Both the position numbers and the translations under genes were made by a program. Source: Bacteroidia bacterium (lineage in GTDB: Bacteria > Bacteroidota > Bacteroidia > J057). Taken from it: 64,000 nt of DNA. Positions 17,576-25,599 of this stretch are shown here, piece after piece; position 1 is the first letter of the stretch, and each line of letters opens with the position of its first letter. The stretch covers positions 682,001 through 746,000 of the forward strand of contig JAWKNO010000001.1 of NCBI GenBank assembly GCA_041391665.1, read 5' to 3'. Below the pieces are notes generated by a model. That model did no database searches, was not told where the DNA came from, and saw only the letters and a program-made list of their open reading frames with translations.

Positions 17576-17724
17576 TTAATTTCCGAAGGATAGTTTCCTT
17601 TTTATTCGCAAACCGATAGTCTTGCCTCCTGATCGGTCATATTGATTTCTTATAAGGATATTACATCCTTGCCAGCAACCTTTTGGCCAATAAAGACCGT
17701 TGTGCTTCTTGAGTATGAGAACTT

Positions 17725-17732
17725 TATCTTTG
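17725..17732 (+). promoter_or_regulatory. -7 element before the outer-membrane barrel gene
   Basis: TATCTTTG matches TAnnTTTG and lies 18 bases upstream of the first possible ATG. A TTG 22 bases further upstream (17700-17702) could serve as a weak -33 box. Together with 17568-17575 it makes the gap a divergent promoter region. Confidence 0.45.
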
Positions 17733-17750
17733 CTTATTGACGAATCCTGA

Positions 17751-18596
17751 ATGTTATTTGCCTCTAAAATAATGATCGATCATTCAACTCCCAAGTCACT
17801 TATGCGCGTAATCAATCATCAGGGTAAAAATTTTTACCGCTTTTTTTGCTATTGTCAGATAGCCATGCTTCTGTATCTGCCTGCATACCTTCAAGCCCAG
17901 AAAAGTATTGCCGATTCTGCGGTAAGTATGGCATTTTTACAGGTGGGGTATCAGGGAATGATCACCGGGAATGATCTCACCGACCGGTTTGGTTTTTCTT
18001 CCCAGCTTGGGATGGATGTGGGGTATAAATTTCGCAAAGGGCTATATCTGAGCACAGGATTGCGCGTTTTTTTTACCGATGCAGTCCGGGAAGACAAATT
18101 GTTGAATAATCTTATTGTACCGGGTGGTTTCCTGATCGCTGATAACGGTACCCTTACCGGAATACGTATTTTTGGTACAGGCTGGGTCGTGCCGCTGTCT
18201 GTGGGTAAAGTATTCTCTTTAAATCCAAAGCATAACAGCAACAGTGGCTTTTATGCAGAGGTGGGCGGACAGTTTTTCCAACATAAAATTTCACTTTTTC
18301 CTACAGACGAAAAAGTAAAAGCTATTACCGGAGATTACAAAAAAGGATACGACCGGCTGACAAATGGCATAGGAATCAGGGAAGCTGTCGGGTACAGGTA
18401 CTTCGCCAATAATGGATTTCTGAATTTTTCCATCGGGTTTGAGTTTAGCCAGAACTTTACCCAAAGCCGCAGGAGCATTAATTTTGATACAGGTGAAATG
18501 GATACCCGTAAGCGCATGGATTTGCTTTCTGGGTTCAGTGTCGGCTGGATATTTCCTCTATATGAAAGGGCGCCGGATAAGGTCTATTATTTTTAA
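17751..18596 (+). CDS. Outer-membrane beta-barrel protein, unknown function
   Basis: After a long N-terminus there is a hydrophobic export signal, IAMLLYLPAYLQAQ, so the true start may be the later ATG at 17772 or 17802. The remaining ~225 residues alternate polar and aromatic residues in short strands with Gly/Tyr/Phe-rich turns (FGFSSQLGMDVGYKFRKG, GFYAEVGGQFFQHK, FLNFSIGFEFSQNFTQS) and end in aromatic residues. This is the usual picture of a small 8-10 strand barrel of the Bacteroidota PorT/OmpW-like type. No specific family assigned; a structural or transport role is possible. Confidence 0.65.
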   Translation: MLFASKIMIDHSTPKSLMRVINHQGKNFYRFFCYCQIAMLLYLPAYLQAQKSIADSAVSMAFLQVGYQGMITGNDLTDRFGFSSQLGMDVGYKFRKGLYLSTGLRVFFTDAVREDKLLNNLIVPGGFLIADNGTLTGIRIFGTGWVVPLSVGKVFSLNPKHNSNSGFYAEVGGQFFQHKISLFPTDEKVKAITGDYKKGYDRLTNGIGIREAVGYRYFANNGFLNFSIGFEFSQNFTQSRRSINFDTGEMDTRKRMDLLSGFSVGWIFPLYERAPDKVYYF

Positions 18597-18613
18597 ACAT
18601 TTATTATTTTATC

Positions 18614-18621
18614 TACATTTG
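18614..18621 (+). promoter_or_regulatory. -7 element before the mntA/hepT pair
   Basis: TACATTTG is a perfect TAnnTTTG match 45 bases upstream of the nucleotidyltransferase ATG. No clear -33 TTTG upstream; the region is A/T rich. Confidence 0.4.
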
Positions 18622-18666
18622 ATTATATGGATTTTTTGGTAAAAATCTTTCGCCGAATAAGTTTCT

Positions 18667-19002
18667 ATGGTTAATCCTGTCATCACTAAAAATATAAAAG
18701 CTATCCAGGCTCTTTGCCTGCGGCATCATGTCGTCCGGCTTTGGGTTTTTGGCTCCGTTTTGCGTGATGATTTTAATCAGGATTCTGATATTGATTTCCT
18801 GTATGAATGGGACGATGAAGCTATCATAGATAATGAATATCTGTCGAATTTATGGACACTTTTGGATAGCCTTGAGGCACTTTTAGGGCATTCCGTAGAT
18901 TGGATTTATTACCCAAATCTTAAAAACCCCTATTTTATTGAAGAAGTTGAGGAAACCAAGTTTTTGATCTATGACCAGAAACAAGAAGAAATACCTGTAT
19001 GA
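18667..19002 (+). CDS. mntA: MntA-like minimal nucleotidyltransferase (antitoxin)
   Basis: Minimal nucleotidyltransferase of 111 residues. The signature GS(x)nR...DSDID is present at 29-43 (G29 S30, then D39, D41, D43), the metal-binding core of the fold. In the characterised HepT/MntA module the MntA protein adds AMP to the HEPN toxin and blocks its RNase activity. The neighbouring HEPN gene overlaps its end by 32 bases, which supports the same arrangement. A third acidic strand (SVDWIYY) follows as usual. Function as antitoxin is inferred from family and context. Confidence 0.85.
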   Translation: MVNPVITKNIKAIQALCLRHHVVRLWVFGSVLRDDFNQDSDIDFLYEWDDEAIIDNEYLSNLWTLLDSLEALLGHSVDWIYYPNLKNPYFIEEVEETKFLIYDQKQEEIPV

Positions 19003-19312
19003 TATTTTGAGTTGTATTAGAGATATCCAAGATCAACATCTACGGGAAATAAACAATTCTCAGGACTTCGAGGAATCAAAAACCATAATGAGAGCGGTCG
19101 AGAGAGAATTGGAAATCATCGGGGAGGCTGCTTATAGGCTTAGACAAATGGGTATAAGTTTAACCCAGGCTGACGCCTTGATCAATCGTCGGAATACTAT
19201 TATTCATCAATATGATAGTTTTCAGCCACGTACCATTTGGAATTTTATACGACAACAACTCCCTGCGCTAGAATCAGAGGTCCAGGAATTGTTGCAAAAC
19301 GCTGAGGATTAA
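18971..19312 (+). CDS. hepT: HepT-like HEPN-domain toxin (DUF86)
   Basis: Helical 113-residue HEPN protein with the catalytic RX4HXY motif complete: R74, H79, Y81 in RNTIIHQY. Family members are metal-independent RNases that cleave RNA, including tRNA, and the motif tyrosine is the target of AMPylation by MntA. The conserved REL.IIGEAA helix (45-54) is also present. The start lies within the mntA gene (32-base overlap), so the two are translated together. All catalytic residues being intact suggests a working toxin. Confidence 0.87.
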   Translation: MTRNKKKYLYDILSCIRDIQDQHLREINNSQDFEESKTIMRAVERELEIIGEAAYRLRQMGISLTQADALINRRNTIIHQYDSFQPRTIWNFIRQQLPALESEVQELLQNAED

Positions 19313-19336
19313 ACCATTTTCCCGATATTTAAAATA

Positions 19337-20599
19337 GTGGCGTATCTATACAATACAGGTATTCTCCTCCTGAACGTTTTTTTGCGTTTTGTTTCACTTT
19401 TTCACCCCAAAGCCTCCTTATGGGTTTCAGGCAGGAAAAACTGGCGGAATCGGCTGGCTGAAAAAGTGGAGCCCGGCCAACAATGGGTTTGGTTTCACTG
19501 CGCTTCTTTGGGTGAATTTGAACAATGCCGAAATCTGATCGAGTGGGTCAAGGCAAATTATTCCGAACATAAAATTCTGATTACTTTTTTTTCGCCCTCG
19601 GGTTATGAGATTCGGAAAAACTACGCATTGGCTGATTTTGTAACCTATCTCCCCCTCGATACCCCCAAAAATGCGGCTGACTTCCTTGATATTCTTAAAC
19701 CTGCGCTGGTATTTTTTGTCAAATATGAGCTTTGGCTGAATATACTGAAGGAGATAGAATCGCGGAAAATCCCCTCTGTACTCATTTCTGCGCGTGTAGG
19801 CGAAAACAGTCGTTTTCTGACCAGCCTGTTTGCCCCGCTGTACCGTCGTGCTTTTCTGGGCTTTCATCATATTTTTGCACAGGATGAAGCCACCAAGGAA
19901 CTCCTGACCAGATTTTCTGGACATAAAGCGATTACCGTAAGCGGGGATACCCGGTATGATCGTGTGCTCGCCAACCGGGAAAGTTTCAGTGCGATACCCT
20001 TCCTCGAAAAATTTACCCAATCCAAACTTTGCCTGATCTGCGGAAGTACCTGGCCGGTCGATGAAAACGCTATTTTTTCCGCATGGGATCGCCTCAAAGA
20101 TTTGCCAGAACTCGTGATGGTCATTGCACCTCACGAAATCAATCCGCAGCGCATTCAGCAATGGAAACAAAAATATCCGGCAGAGACCCTGCTTTTTTCC
20201 GAACAAGAGCAGTACATATCTTCACACAGAATTTTGTGGATTGACAATATCGGGATGTTGTCTCGTTTATATTATTATGGACATGTTGCTTATGTTGGCG
20301 GAGGGTGGGGAACCGGCCTTCACAATATCCTGGAGCCTGCGACATTTGGTAATATCGTTTTATTCGGAAATCGCCACGAAAAATTTCCCGAAGCGGCCGA
20401 CCTGATAGCCGGCGGCGGGGGGTTTGCGGTGAAAGATGAAAACGCCTTGTACGATTATCTGCGAAAGTTTTTTACAGATAAAGAACTTCGGGAAAAAATC
20501 TGCGTTTCGAATAAAAAATTTATTGATCAAAGAAGCGGGGCGACCCGTATAATTGTGGAGTGGTGTGAAAGGATGGCTTATTTTCAGGCAACAACGTAA
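19337..20599 (+). CDS. waaA: 3-deoxy-D-manno-octulosonic acid (Kdo) transferase
   Basis: Adds Kdo to the lipid A precursor at the cytoplasmic face of the inner membrane, showing an LPS-bearing outer membrane. GTG start. The N-terminal hydrophobic segment anchors the protein; GQQWVWFHCASLGEFEQ, TFFSPSGYEIRKNY, LPLDTPKNAADFLDILKP and FVKYELWLNIL are the acceptor-domain signatures, and VAYVGGGWGTGLHNILEPA is the donor-site motif of GT30. The length of 420 is normal. It starts 24 bases after hepT, but co-transcription is uncertain. Confidence 0.95.
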   Translation: MAYLYNTGILLLNVFLRFVSLFHPKASLWVSGRKNWRNRLAEKVEPGQQWVWFHCASLGEFEQCRNLIEWVKANYSEHKILITFFSPSGYEIRKNYALADFVTYLPLDTPKNAADFLDILKPALVFFVKYELWLNILKEIESRKIPSVLISARVGENSRFLTSLFAPLYRRAFLGFHHIFAQDEATKELLTRFSGHKAITVSGDTRYDRVLANRESFSAIPFLEKFTQSKLCLICGSTWPVDENAIFSAWDRLKDLPELVMVIAPHEINPQRIQQWKQKYPAETLLFSEQEQYISSHRILWIDNIGMLSRLYYYGHVAYVGGGWGTGLHNILEPATFGNIVLFGNRHEKFPEAADLIAGGGGFAVKDENALYDYLRKFFTDKELREKICVSNKKFIDQRSGATRIIVEWCERMAYFQATT

Positions 20600-20653
20600 T
20601 CTGACGTGTCATTTGTCCTTGATTTTTGATGGGTTTTATCTAATTTGCGAGTT

Positions 20654-21004
20654 ATGAAAAAATCGGTTTTCCTTTTCGGCCTACTTACTTACCTTTTGGT
20701 ATCGACGCCGGTAATTCTTTCATTTGCCGGTAAACCTACAGCCGATCCCAGGTTGTATATTACCAAACTGGAGCAGAAGGCAGATGTCGTTGAAATCGCT
20801 TATGAAATCACTATGTCAGGGTTTGTGGAGCTACATCTTTTTGATCCTGATGGTAAGAAAGTTTGGATAAAAGGGCGTGTTACAGATCGTGTGGGCGTGG
20901 ATAAAATATTGATTCCCCGTGCTCCGCTCAAATCCGGCCAACGTTATACCTATTTCCTTCGCTACAAGGGTAGAGATTATCCCGGTAGTTTTTATGCAAA
21001 TTGA
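20654..21004 (+). CDS. Small exported protein, unknown
   Basis: From the ATG, MKKSVFLFGLLTYLLVSTPVILSFAG gives a signal peptide or N-terminal anchor. The rest (about 90 residues) reads as a single beta-sandwich: VVEIAYEITMSGFVELHLFDPDGKKVW and RYTYFLRYKGRDYPGSF, similar in feel to short Ig/FN3-like domains of Bacteroidota. The upstream TTG of the longer frame is part of a TAATTTG stretch that may belong to the promoter. No function can be assigned. It is followed after 23 bases by ilvE. Confidence 0.6.
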   Translation: MKKSVFLFGLLTYLLVSTPVILSFAGKPTADPRLYITKLEQKADVVEIAYEITMSGFVELHLFDPDGKKVWIKGRVTDRVGVDKILIPRAPLKSGQRYTYFLRYKGRDYPGSFYAN

Positions 21005-21027
21005 AGTAGAATAAAGAAAGAATTATC

Positions 21028-22095
21028 ATGAATATCCTCGAAAGCAATATCCAGATCAAAAAAGTAAAATCATCCCGCATTGGCGAAGTAGATATGAACA
21101 AAATCCCCTTCGGGAGGATATTCAGTGATCATATGCTGGTTGCCCGCTATGACAACGGACAATGGCATACGCCGGAAATTGTACCTTACGAAAAACTGGC
21201 GATCGCTCCCAGTATTTCTGCGCTTCATTATGGGCAGGCTGTATTTGAGGGTATGAAGGCATTGCGTGGTCCCGTGGGAGAACCCCTTCTTTTTCGCCCG
21301 GAAGAAAACTTCAAACGACTCAACCGCTCGGCTCACCGGCTTTGTATGCCTGAGATTCCGGAGTCCATTTTTATGAATGGCCTCAAAGAACTGGTAAATC
21401 TCGATCAGGCGTGGATTCCTTCTGTTGAGCAGGGTTCCCTCTATATCCGCCCGCTGTATTTTGCTACCGATGAATATATTGGCGTAAAAGCTTCTCAGTC
21501 TTATATGCTGGCGATCATGACTTGTCCGGTAGGTGCTTATTACAACGATCCGGTAAATCTGCTCGCAACTACAGAATATATCCGCGCCGCTATCGGTGGT
21601 ACGGGCGCTGCAAAAGCTGCCGGTAACTATGCTGGCTCACTCTGGCCGGATAAAATTGCCAAAGACCACGGTTATAATAATATACTTTGGCTCGATGCTA
21701 AAGAACACCAATACATCGAGGAGTGCGGCACGATGAATATTTTCTTTGTGATCGATGACCGGGTAATTACTCCCCGCCTTACGGGTACCATTCTCCAGGG
21801 AATTACCCGCGATAGTGTATTGCGTGTCCTGAGGGATAATGGCTATCAGGTCGAAGAACGACAGATATCTATCTACGAAATCCAATCTGCATACGATTCC
21901 GGCTCTCTTAAAGAGGCTTTTGGTACTGGTACAGCGGTTACCGTTATGCCCGTAGGGAAAATTGGTTTTAATGGCAGAGATATGGTTCTTCCTCCGGTTG
22001 AAGATCGCCCCATTTCAAACTGGCTGGGCGACACCATGGCGGATATTCGCAATGGCGTTGTAAAAGATCCTTATGGTTGGGTAGTAAAGGTATAG
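21028..22095 (+). CDS. ilvE: Branched-chain amino acid aminotransferase
   Basis: PLP class IV aminotransferase interconverting Leu, Ile and Val with their 2-oxo acids. The sequence has HYGQAVFEGMKALRG (fold IV start), NRSAHRLCMP, AAKAAGNYAGSLWP carrying the region after the cofactor lysine, ILWLDAKEHQYIEECGTMN and LTGTILQGITRDSVL. At 355 residues it matches the longer bacterial/eukaryotic-like IlvE subtype usual in Bacteroidota. The CDGSH gene follows after 6 bases, so they are probably one transcript. Confidence 0.96.
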   Translation: MNILESNIQIKKVKSSRIGEVDMNKIPFGRIFSDHMLVARYDNGQWHTPEIVPYEKLAIAPSISALHYGQAVFEGMKALRGPVGEPLLFRPEENFKRLNRSAHRLCMPEIPESIFMNGLKELVNLDQAWIPSVEQGSLYIRPLYFATDEYIGVKASQSYMLAIMTCPVGAYYNDPVNLLATTEYIRAAIGGTGAAKAAGNYAGSLWPDKIAKDHGYNNILWLDAKEHQYIEECGTMNIFFVIDDRVITPRLTGTILQGITRDSVLRVLRDNGYQVEERQISIYEIQSAYDSGSLKEAFGTGTAVTVMPVGKIGFNGRDMVLPPVEDRPISNWLGDTMADIRNGVVKDPYGWVVKV

Positions 22096-22101
22096 GAATA
22101 T

Positions 22102-22539
22102 ATGTCTGAAGAACAAAAAACCACTAAAGAATATACCAACGGCGAAGTGACCGTTGTCTGGAAACCCGATGTCTGTATTCACTCCGGAATCTGCTTTGGC
22201 GGCCTTCCGCGCGTGTTTAATCCCCGCAAAAGACCCTGGGTGGCAATCGACGGCGCTGAGACTGAAGCCATTGTCGATCAGGTGAAAAAATGCCCTTCCG
22301 GTGCGCTTTCTTTTTACATGAATGAAGAAGCCGAAAAAGGGAAAGTCGAAGTGGAGACAGAACGCATAATTGAAGTTGTGCCAAATGGACCACTTCTGGT
22401 ATATGGGAATATCACCATAAAAAAGCCTGATGGCTCGGAGACCCGCGATGCAAAAGTTACGGCATTCTGCCGTTGTGGAGGCTCCTCCAATAAACCATTT
22501 TGCGATGGTACGCACAGGAAAAATGGTTTTGAAGGGTAA
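22102..22539 (+). CDS. Fusion of a Fer4_19 ferredoxin-like domain and a CDGSH iron-sulfur domain
   Basis: Two iron-sulfur modules in 145 residues. The first (about 15-72) has C25, C31 and C64 in the CIHSGICF ... KKCPSGAL pattern of the divergent Fer4_19 ferredoxin family. The second (about 95-145) has the CDGSH signature CRCGGSSNKPFCDGTH with the three cysteines and one histidine (C123, C125, C134, H138) that bind a labile 2Fe-2S cluster, as in mitoNEET. Cytoplasmic; likely electron or cluster transfer, partner unknown. It follows ilvE by 6 bases, which may simply reflect read-through. Confidence 0.88.
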   Translation: MSEEQKTTKEYTNGEVTVVWKPDVCIHSGICFGGLPRVFNPRKRPWVAIDGAETEAIVDQVKKCPSGALSFYMNEEAEKGKVEVETERIIEVVPNGPLLVYGNITIKKPDGSETRDAKVTAFCRCGGSSNKPFCDGTHRKNGFEG

Positions 22540-22608
22540 CCTTTAAATTTTCCTCAAAATTTGTGGTAATTTCAGGCTGTTCATACGTAACTCCTTATTC
22601 CACAAATT

Positions 22609-23709
22609 ATGCGATACTATCTGCTACTCCTCATGTTGAGTTTTTCCCTGGCAATATTTGCACAGGAAAAGTCTCCTGCCTTATTCCCTGTTCAGGGATT
22701 TTGTATTGGTGGTCCATCTGTTGGTGATGTGGATCGTTTTGTCAAGTTTATTGATGAAGAACTTGCGCCCCGGCATGTAAATACCCTGATCGTCAGAATT
22801 GATTACAATTACAGCTATACCAGCCATCCGGAGCTGCGCGGGGAAAACCCGTTGACTGAAAAGGATGTGAAAAAAATGGTGGCAGTCTGTAAAAAACATT
22901 CCATTCGCCTTATCCCACAGGTCAATCTTCTCGGCCACCAGTCGTGGCATTCGAAGGCAACCAAACTGCTGGAAGTGTATCCTCAGTTTGACGAAAACCC
23001 TGAAGTAAAACTACCGGAAGAATACAAATGGCCGAATGCAGACGGCCTGTATTGCAAAAGTTATTGTCCGCTTCACCCCGAAGTACATGGGGTCGTGTTT
23101 GATATTGTCGATGAAATCTGCAATGTTTTTGAGACTGATGCCTTTCACGCAGGCATGGATGAAGTATTTTATATCGGCAATGACAAATGTCCGCGATGCA
23201 GTGGCCGCGACAAAGCCGAACTATTTGCCGGAGAAGTTACCCTGATCCGCAATCACCTCGCCGCCAAAAACCGCGAACTTTGGATATGGGGAGACCGGAT
23301 GATAGACGGAAAAACTACAGGCCTGGGTATGTGGGAAGCCAGCATGAACAATACCCACCGGGCGATTGATATGATACCTAAAGACGTTTTTATCTGCGAC
23401 TGGCATTATGAGCGCCCTGACCAGACAGCGGTATTATTTGCGATGAAAGGTTTTAAAGTGGCTACCTGCCCCTGGCGTACCCCTGAAATCGGTGTACAAC
23501 AAGTGGAGGATATGGCCCGATTCCGGGAAAGTGCGACCAAAGCCACCAAAGACAACTTTGCAGGAATGATACAAACCGTATGGTCTGGAGCGGGTCCATT
23601 TATGGATGAATACTACGGGGTGAAAAAAAACGAAAGTGCCGGCAATAAGACCCCGACCAGTTGCTTCAAAAGCATTTATGCTAAGATGAATGAGATGGCG
23701 AAGGAGTAA
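22609..23709 (+). CDS. Exported GH20-like glycoside hydrolase domain protein
   Basis: Signal peptide MRYYLLLLMLSFSLAIFAQ, then a TIM-barrel sequence resembling the catalytic domain of GH20 beta-N-acetylhexosaminidases: LIPQVNLLGHQSWH in the place of the strand 4 motif and FHAGMDEVFYIG at 179-190, with the Asp184-Glu185 pair that in GH20 gives the substrate-assisted mechanism. WIWGDRMIDG and FAGMIQTVWSG fit later strands. The usual N-terminal GH20b domain is missing (366 residues versus 500 or more), so it is a single-domain, divergent member and its substrate is open. It stands alone, without SusC/SusD genes. Confidence 0.75.
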   Translation: MRYYLLLLMLSFSLAIFAQEKSPALFPVQGFCIGGPSVGDVDRFVKFIDEELAPRHVNTLIVRIDYNYSYTSHPELRGENPLTEKDVKKMVAVCKKHSIRLIPQVNLLGHQSWHSKATKLLEVYPQFDENPEVKLPEEYKWPNADGLYCKSYCPLHPEVHGVVFDIVDEICNVFETDAFHAGMDEVFYIGNDKCPRCSGRDKAELFAGEVTLIRNHLAAKNRELWIWGDRMIDGKTTGLGMWEASMNNTHRAIDMIPKDVFICDWHYERPDQTAVLFAMKGFKVATCPWRTPEIGVQQVEDMARFRESATKATKDNFAGMIQTVWSGAGPFMDEYYGVKKNESAGNKTPTSCFKSIYAKMNEMAKE

Positions 23710-23759
23710 AAGCCAAGGCGACTCAATCCAAAGAATAGAAATGAAAAGGCCCTGCGCCA

Positions 23760-24060
23760 AACGGTTGAGATAGCGTCCCGTGTCGGTGTAGAGTCTGGTT
23801 GTTTATGACACCACTGGGGTACAGGCGTACCACCACCGGTTCAAGTTCGAGCGATTCAGCAATCCGGTGGCTGAGGCACCGGGTGTTTTGGGTACCCAAC
23901 CTGACCAACGAGGCAGGATTGTTCGGTTACGGTTTGGTTGTACCGCCCCTGTACATGAAAAAGACCCAACAATCCACCTGGTAGAGCCAGATTATTATCT
24001 GGCTCTACGTGTTCACCCTACGTCACGCCCCGGCTTTGGGCGGGGAGGTGCATGAGGGTT
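23760..24060. other. Gene-free, hairpin-rich segment (possible structured RNA or element remnant)
   Basis: Between the GH20-like gene and the terminator there is no credible gene on either strand. The segment holds several inverted repeats: GGTAC-aggc-GTACC (23818-23831), CCACCGG (23833-23839) with CCGGTGG (23864-23870), the latter able instead to pair with CACCGG (23877-23882), a perfect 12 bp stem with TATT loop (23981-24008), and a CCCCG/CGGGG hairpin near 24028-24045. It is visibly richer in GC than the A/T-rich bases after 24070. Nature unknown. Confidence 0.4.
23981..24008. repeat. Perfect 12-bp inverted repeat with 4-base loop
   Basis: GTAGAGCCAGAT-TATT-ATCTGGCTCTAC. No T run follows on either strand, so it does not look like a normal terminator. 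It could be a terminal structure of a lost mobile element or a stable RNA hairpin. Confidence 0.6.
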
Positions 24061-24159
24061 GGTTGTTTTTGGGAAATGCTACCTTATTTGATTGTAGCCA
24101 TAGGGTAATCATTTACCTTAATCTTTTGTCTAAATTTATCAAGGTATTAGGATAGAATG

Positions 24160-24183
24160 AAAAAACTCCCCGAAGGTGGGGAG
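24160..24183 (-). terminator. Rho-independent terminator of the RHS tip / lipoprotein unit
   Basis: Read on the minus strand: CTCCCC-accttc-GGGGAG followed by TTTTTT. It lies 61 bases past the stop of the lipoprotein gene and should end the transcript of the toxin/lipoprotein pair. Confidence 0.85.
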
Positions 24184-24243
24184 CAAAAATGTTTTAACTT
24201 AAGGCAAATAAAGTAACTGGTCTCAGTTTAGTTCATTTAGCAA

Positions 24244-24597
24244 TTACATATCTGGATTTAAGGCAAAATCTAAATTGATCTTTTTTCCTCTTATATTAAT
24301 ATTTTCAAATGCATCCTGGTATCCAGGAGCACTTACATGAACTTGAATAAAGGCAGCTGCCTCAATTTTTAATTCGAATTTTCCCAAACTATCGGTAGTT
24401 AATGTTTCAAATATTTCTTCAGAATAGCTTTCATCGGGACTATTCCCATAAATCCAAATCGTAACTCCTAATTTGGCTTTATGTATCGTACTTCCAGACA
24501 ACTCATCAGTAACAACTCCTTGTAAGAGAATATCTTCATAGTCTGTTTTACAAGAAACCAAGACTAGAAGCAGAAATAATACAGTATATCCTTGCAT
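24244..24597 (-). CDS. Lipoprotein next to RHS toxin tip; candidate immunity protein
   Basis: The chosen start MQGYTVLFLLLVLVSCKTD gives a lipoprotein signal with the lipid cysteine at residue 16; the longer frame begins inside the upstream gene. Its ATG comes one base after the TAG of the RHS tip, so translation is coupled. The mature 100 residues look like one beta-sandwich of the carboxypeptidase-regulatory type: LQGVVTDELSGSTIHKAKLGVTIWIYG, SLGKFELKIEAAAFIQVHVSAPGYQ. Immunity proteins to periplasm-acting lipase effectors are often lipoproteins, so an immunity role is a reasonable inference, but this fold is also common in ordinary lipoproteins. Confidence 0.6.
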   Translation of the reverse strand: MQGYTVLFLLLVLVSCKTDYEDILLQGVVTDELSGSTIHKAKLGVTIWIYGNSPDESYSEEIFETLTTDSLGKFELKIEAAAFIQVHVSAPGYQDAFENINIRGKKINLDFALNPDM

Positions 24598-24598
24598 T

Positions 24599-25582
24599 CT
24601 AATTTTGGTTATAATTAAATATACCTTCAACAAGTGTTTGTTTAATAATTGACCTTGCCTTTTGTTGAATATTACCATGAGTAACATCTGGAGCGGATAA
24701 ATTTCTATTCATGACTGTTGTTTTATTTGGATTTCTGGCCTGATTTGGCCCACCATTAGAACCGGGGGAATTACTTGATGGACTAGAACTTCCACTGCTA
24801 CCACTGGATGTCCCTGATGAGGATCCTATAATAGAATCAGAGCCAGAAGCAGCAAGAGAAAAAGATTCTCCACTAGAAGCAGAAGATGAAAGAGTTCCAG
24901 ACCCACTACCCGAAGATGCAATTGATGTACCTGAAGAAGCATTTTGGAAAATATTCAAATTTAAACTTACATTTTCTGGAATTGTTGTAGTTACAGTTGC
25001 ATTTTGCATAGGGCCATCAGAACCATCTACGGTAATTAATAAATCTACCGGAATATCTAAATCATTCAATTTCTCTGTCAGATCAACTGCAACATCTACT
25101 CCGTAACTATATCCATATATTATCACTTGATCTCCCTCTGTATAGTTATCTTTTATAAATTCCAACCCATTTTCAACTCCTGAAGCAGAGGTTAATCCAG
25201 GTGCAATGATCCTACCCTTAAACGCTGATGGAGTCATATTTGTATTAAATCTTGCGTTTTCATAGTGTTCTCCTGTTCCCCCAGCAGCATCTACATTTGT
25301 TGTTTTGCCACATCCAAATGGGCCACCATCATAGAAAACAGCAATCACAGAGCCACAGTCTCCATTAGGGCAAGGAGCCTTACCTTCTATATCGACGAAG
25401 AATATAGGATTATTCAAAGTGTAATTATACGGACTCCAGGCTGTGTACTTTTCGGCCATCGCATCTACGCCATTCCATCTGGCGATAGATGGGGCATACA
25501 TTCTGGCCCCATAATCATACCACCCCAGGCCCAGCTCAGTTTGTAGTTCCTTGCCATCCCAAGGGGATTCCCTAAGGGATTT
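24599..25582 (-). pseudogene. Orphan RHS-core end with lipase-like C-terminal toxin domain (5' truncated)
   Basis: The frame begins after a stop at 25583-25585 and reads GKELQTELGLGWYDYGAR then MYAPSIARW and SPYNYTLNNPIFFVDIEG, the standard end of the RHS-associated core. The variable tip follows: GYSYG at 130-134 (counted from the ATG at 25501) is an alpha/beta-hydrolase nucleophile elbow with Ser132, LLITVDGSD gives Asp159 and DVTHGNI gives His275, an order fitting a lipase triad. Residues 189-252 are a Ser/Gly/Asn-rich insert. All the RHS repeats and any export signal are missing, so it is a displaced tip, possibly silent or a cassette for recombination into an intact RHS gene. From the ATG it could still give 300 residues. 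Confidence 0.72.
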
Positions 25583-25599
25583 TTAATTCACTTCGTTCA
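25556..25599. repeat. Short palindromic insertion in the first RHS fragment
   Basis: Between the codons for EYLYN (ending at 25600) and GKELQ (starting at 25555) there is an extra segment of about 44 bases that brings stops into the RHS frame. On the minus strand it contains GAACGAAGTGAATT and two short inverted repeats, TCCCTTAGGGA and ATCCCCTTGGGAT. In an intact RHS core these codons are adjacent. It looks like a small inserted repeat. Confidence 0.55.

Noticed and set aside
23840..23860. GGTTCAAGTTCGAGC resembles a tRNA T-arm
   Set aside because: The flanking bases do not form the 5-bp T stem or an acceptor stem, so there is no tRNA.
23723..23984. Open frames of about 60 codons on both strands in the hairpin-rich segment
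   Set aside because: Composition is explained by repeats and GC-rich hairpins; neither frame has a recognisable domain or start context.
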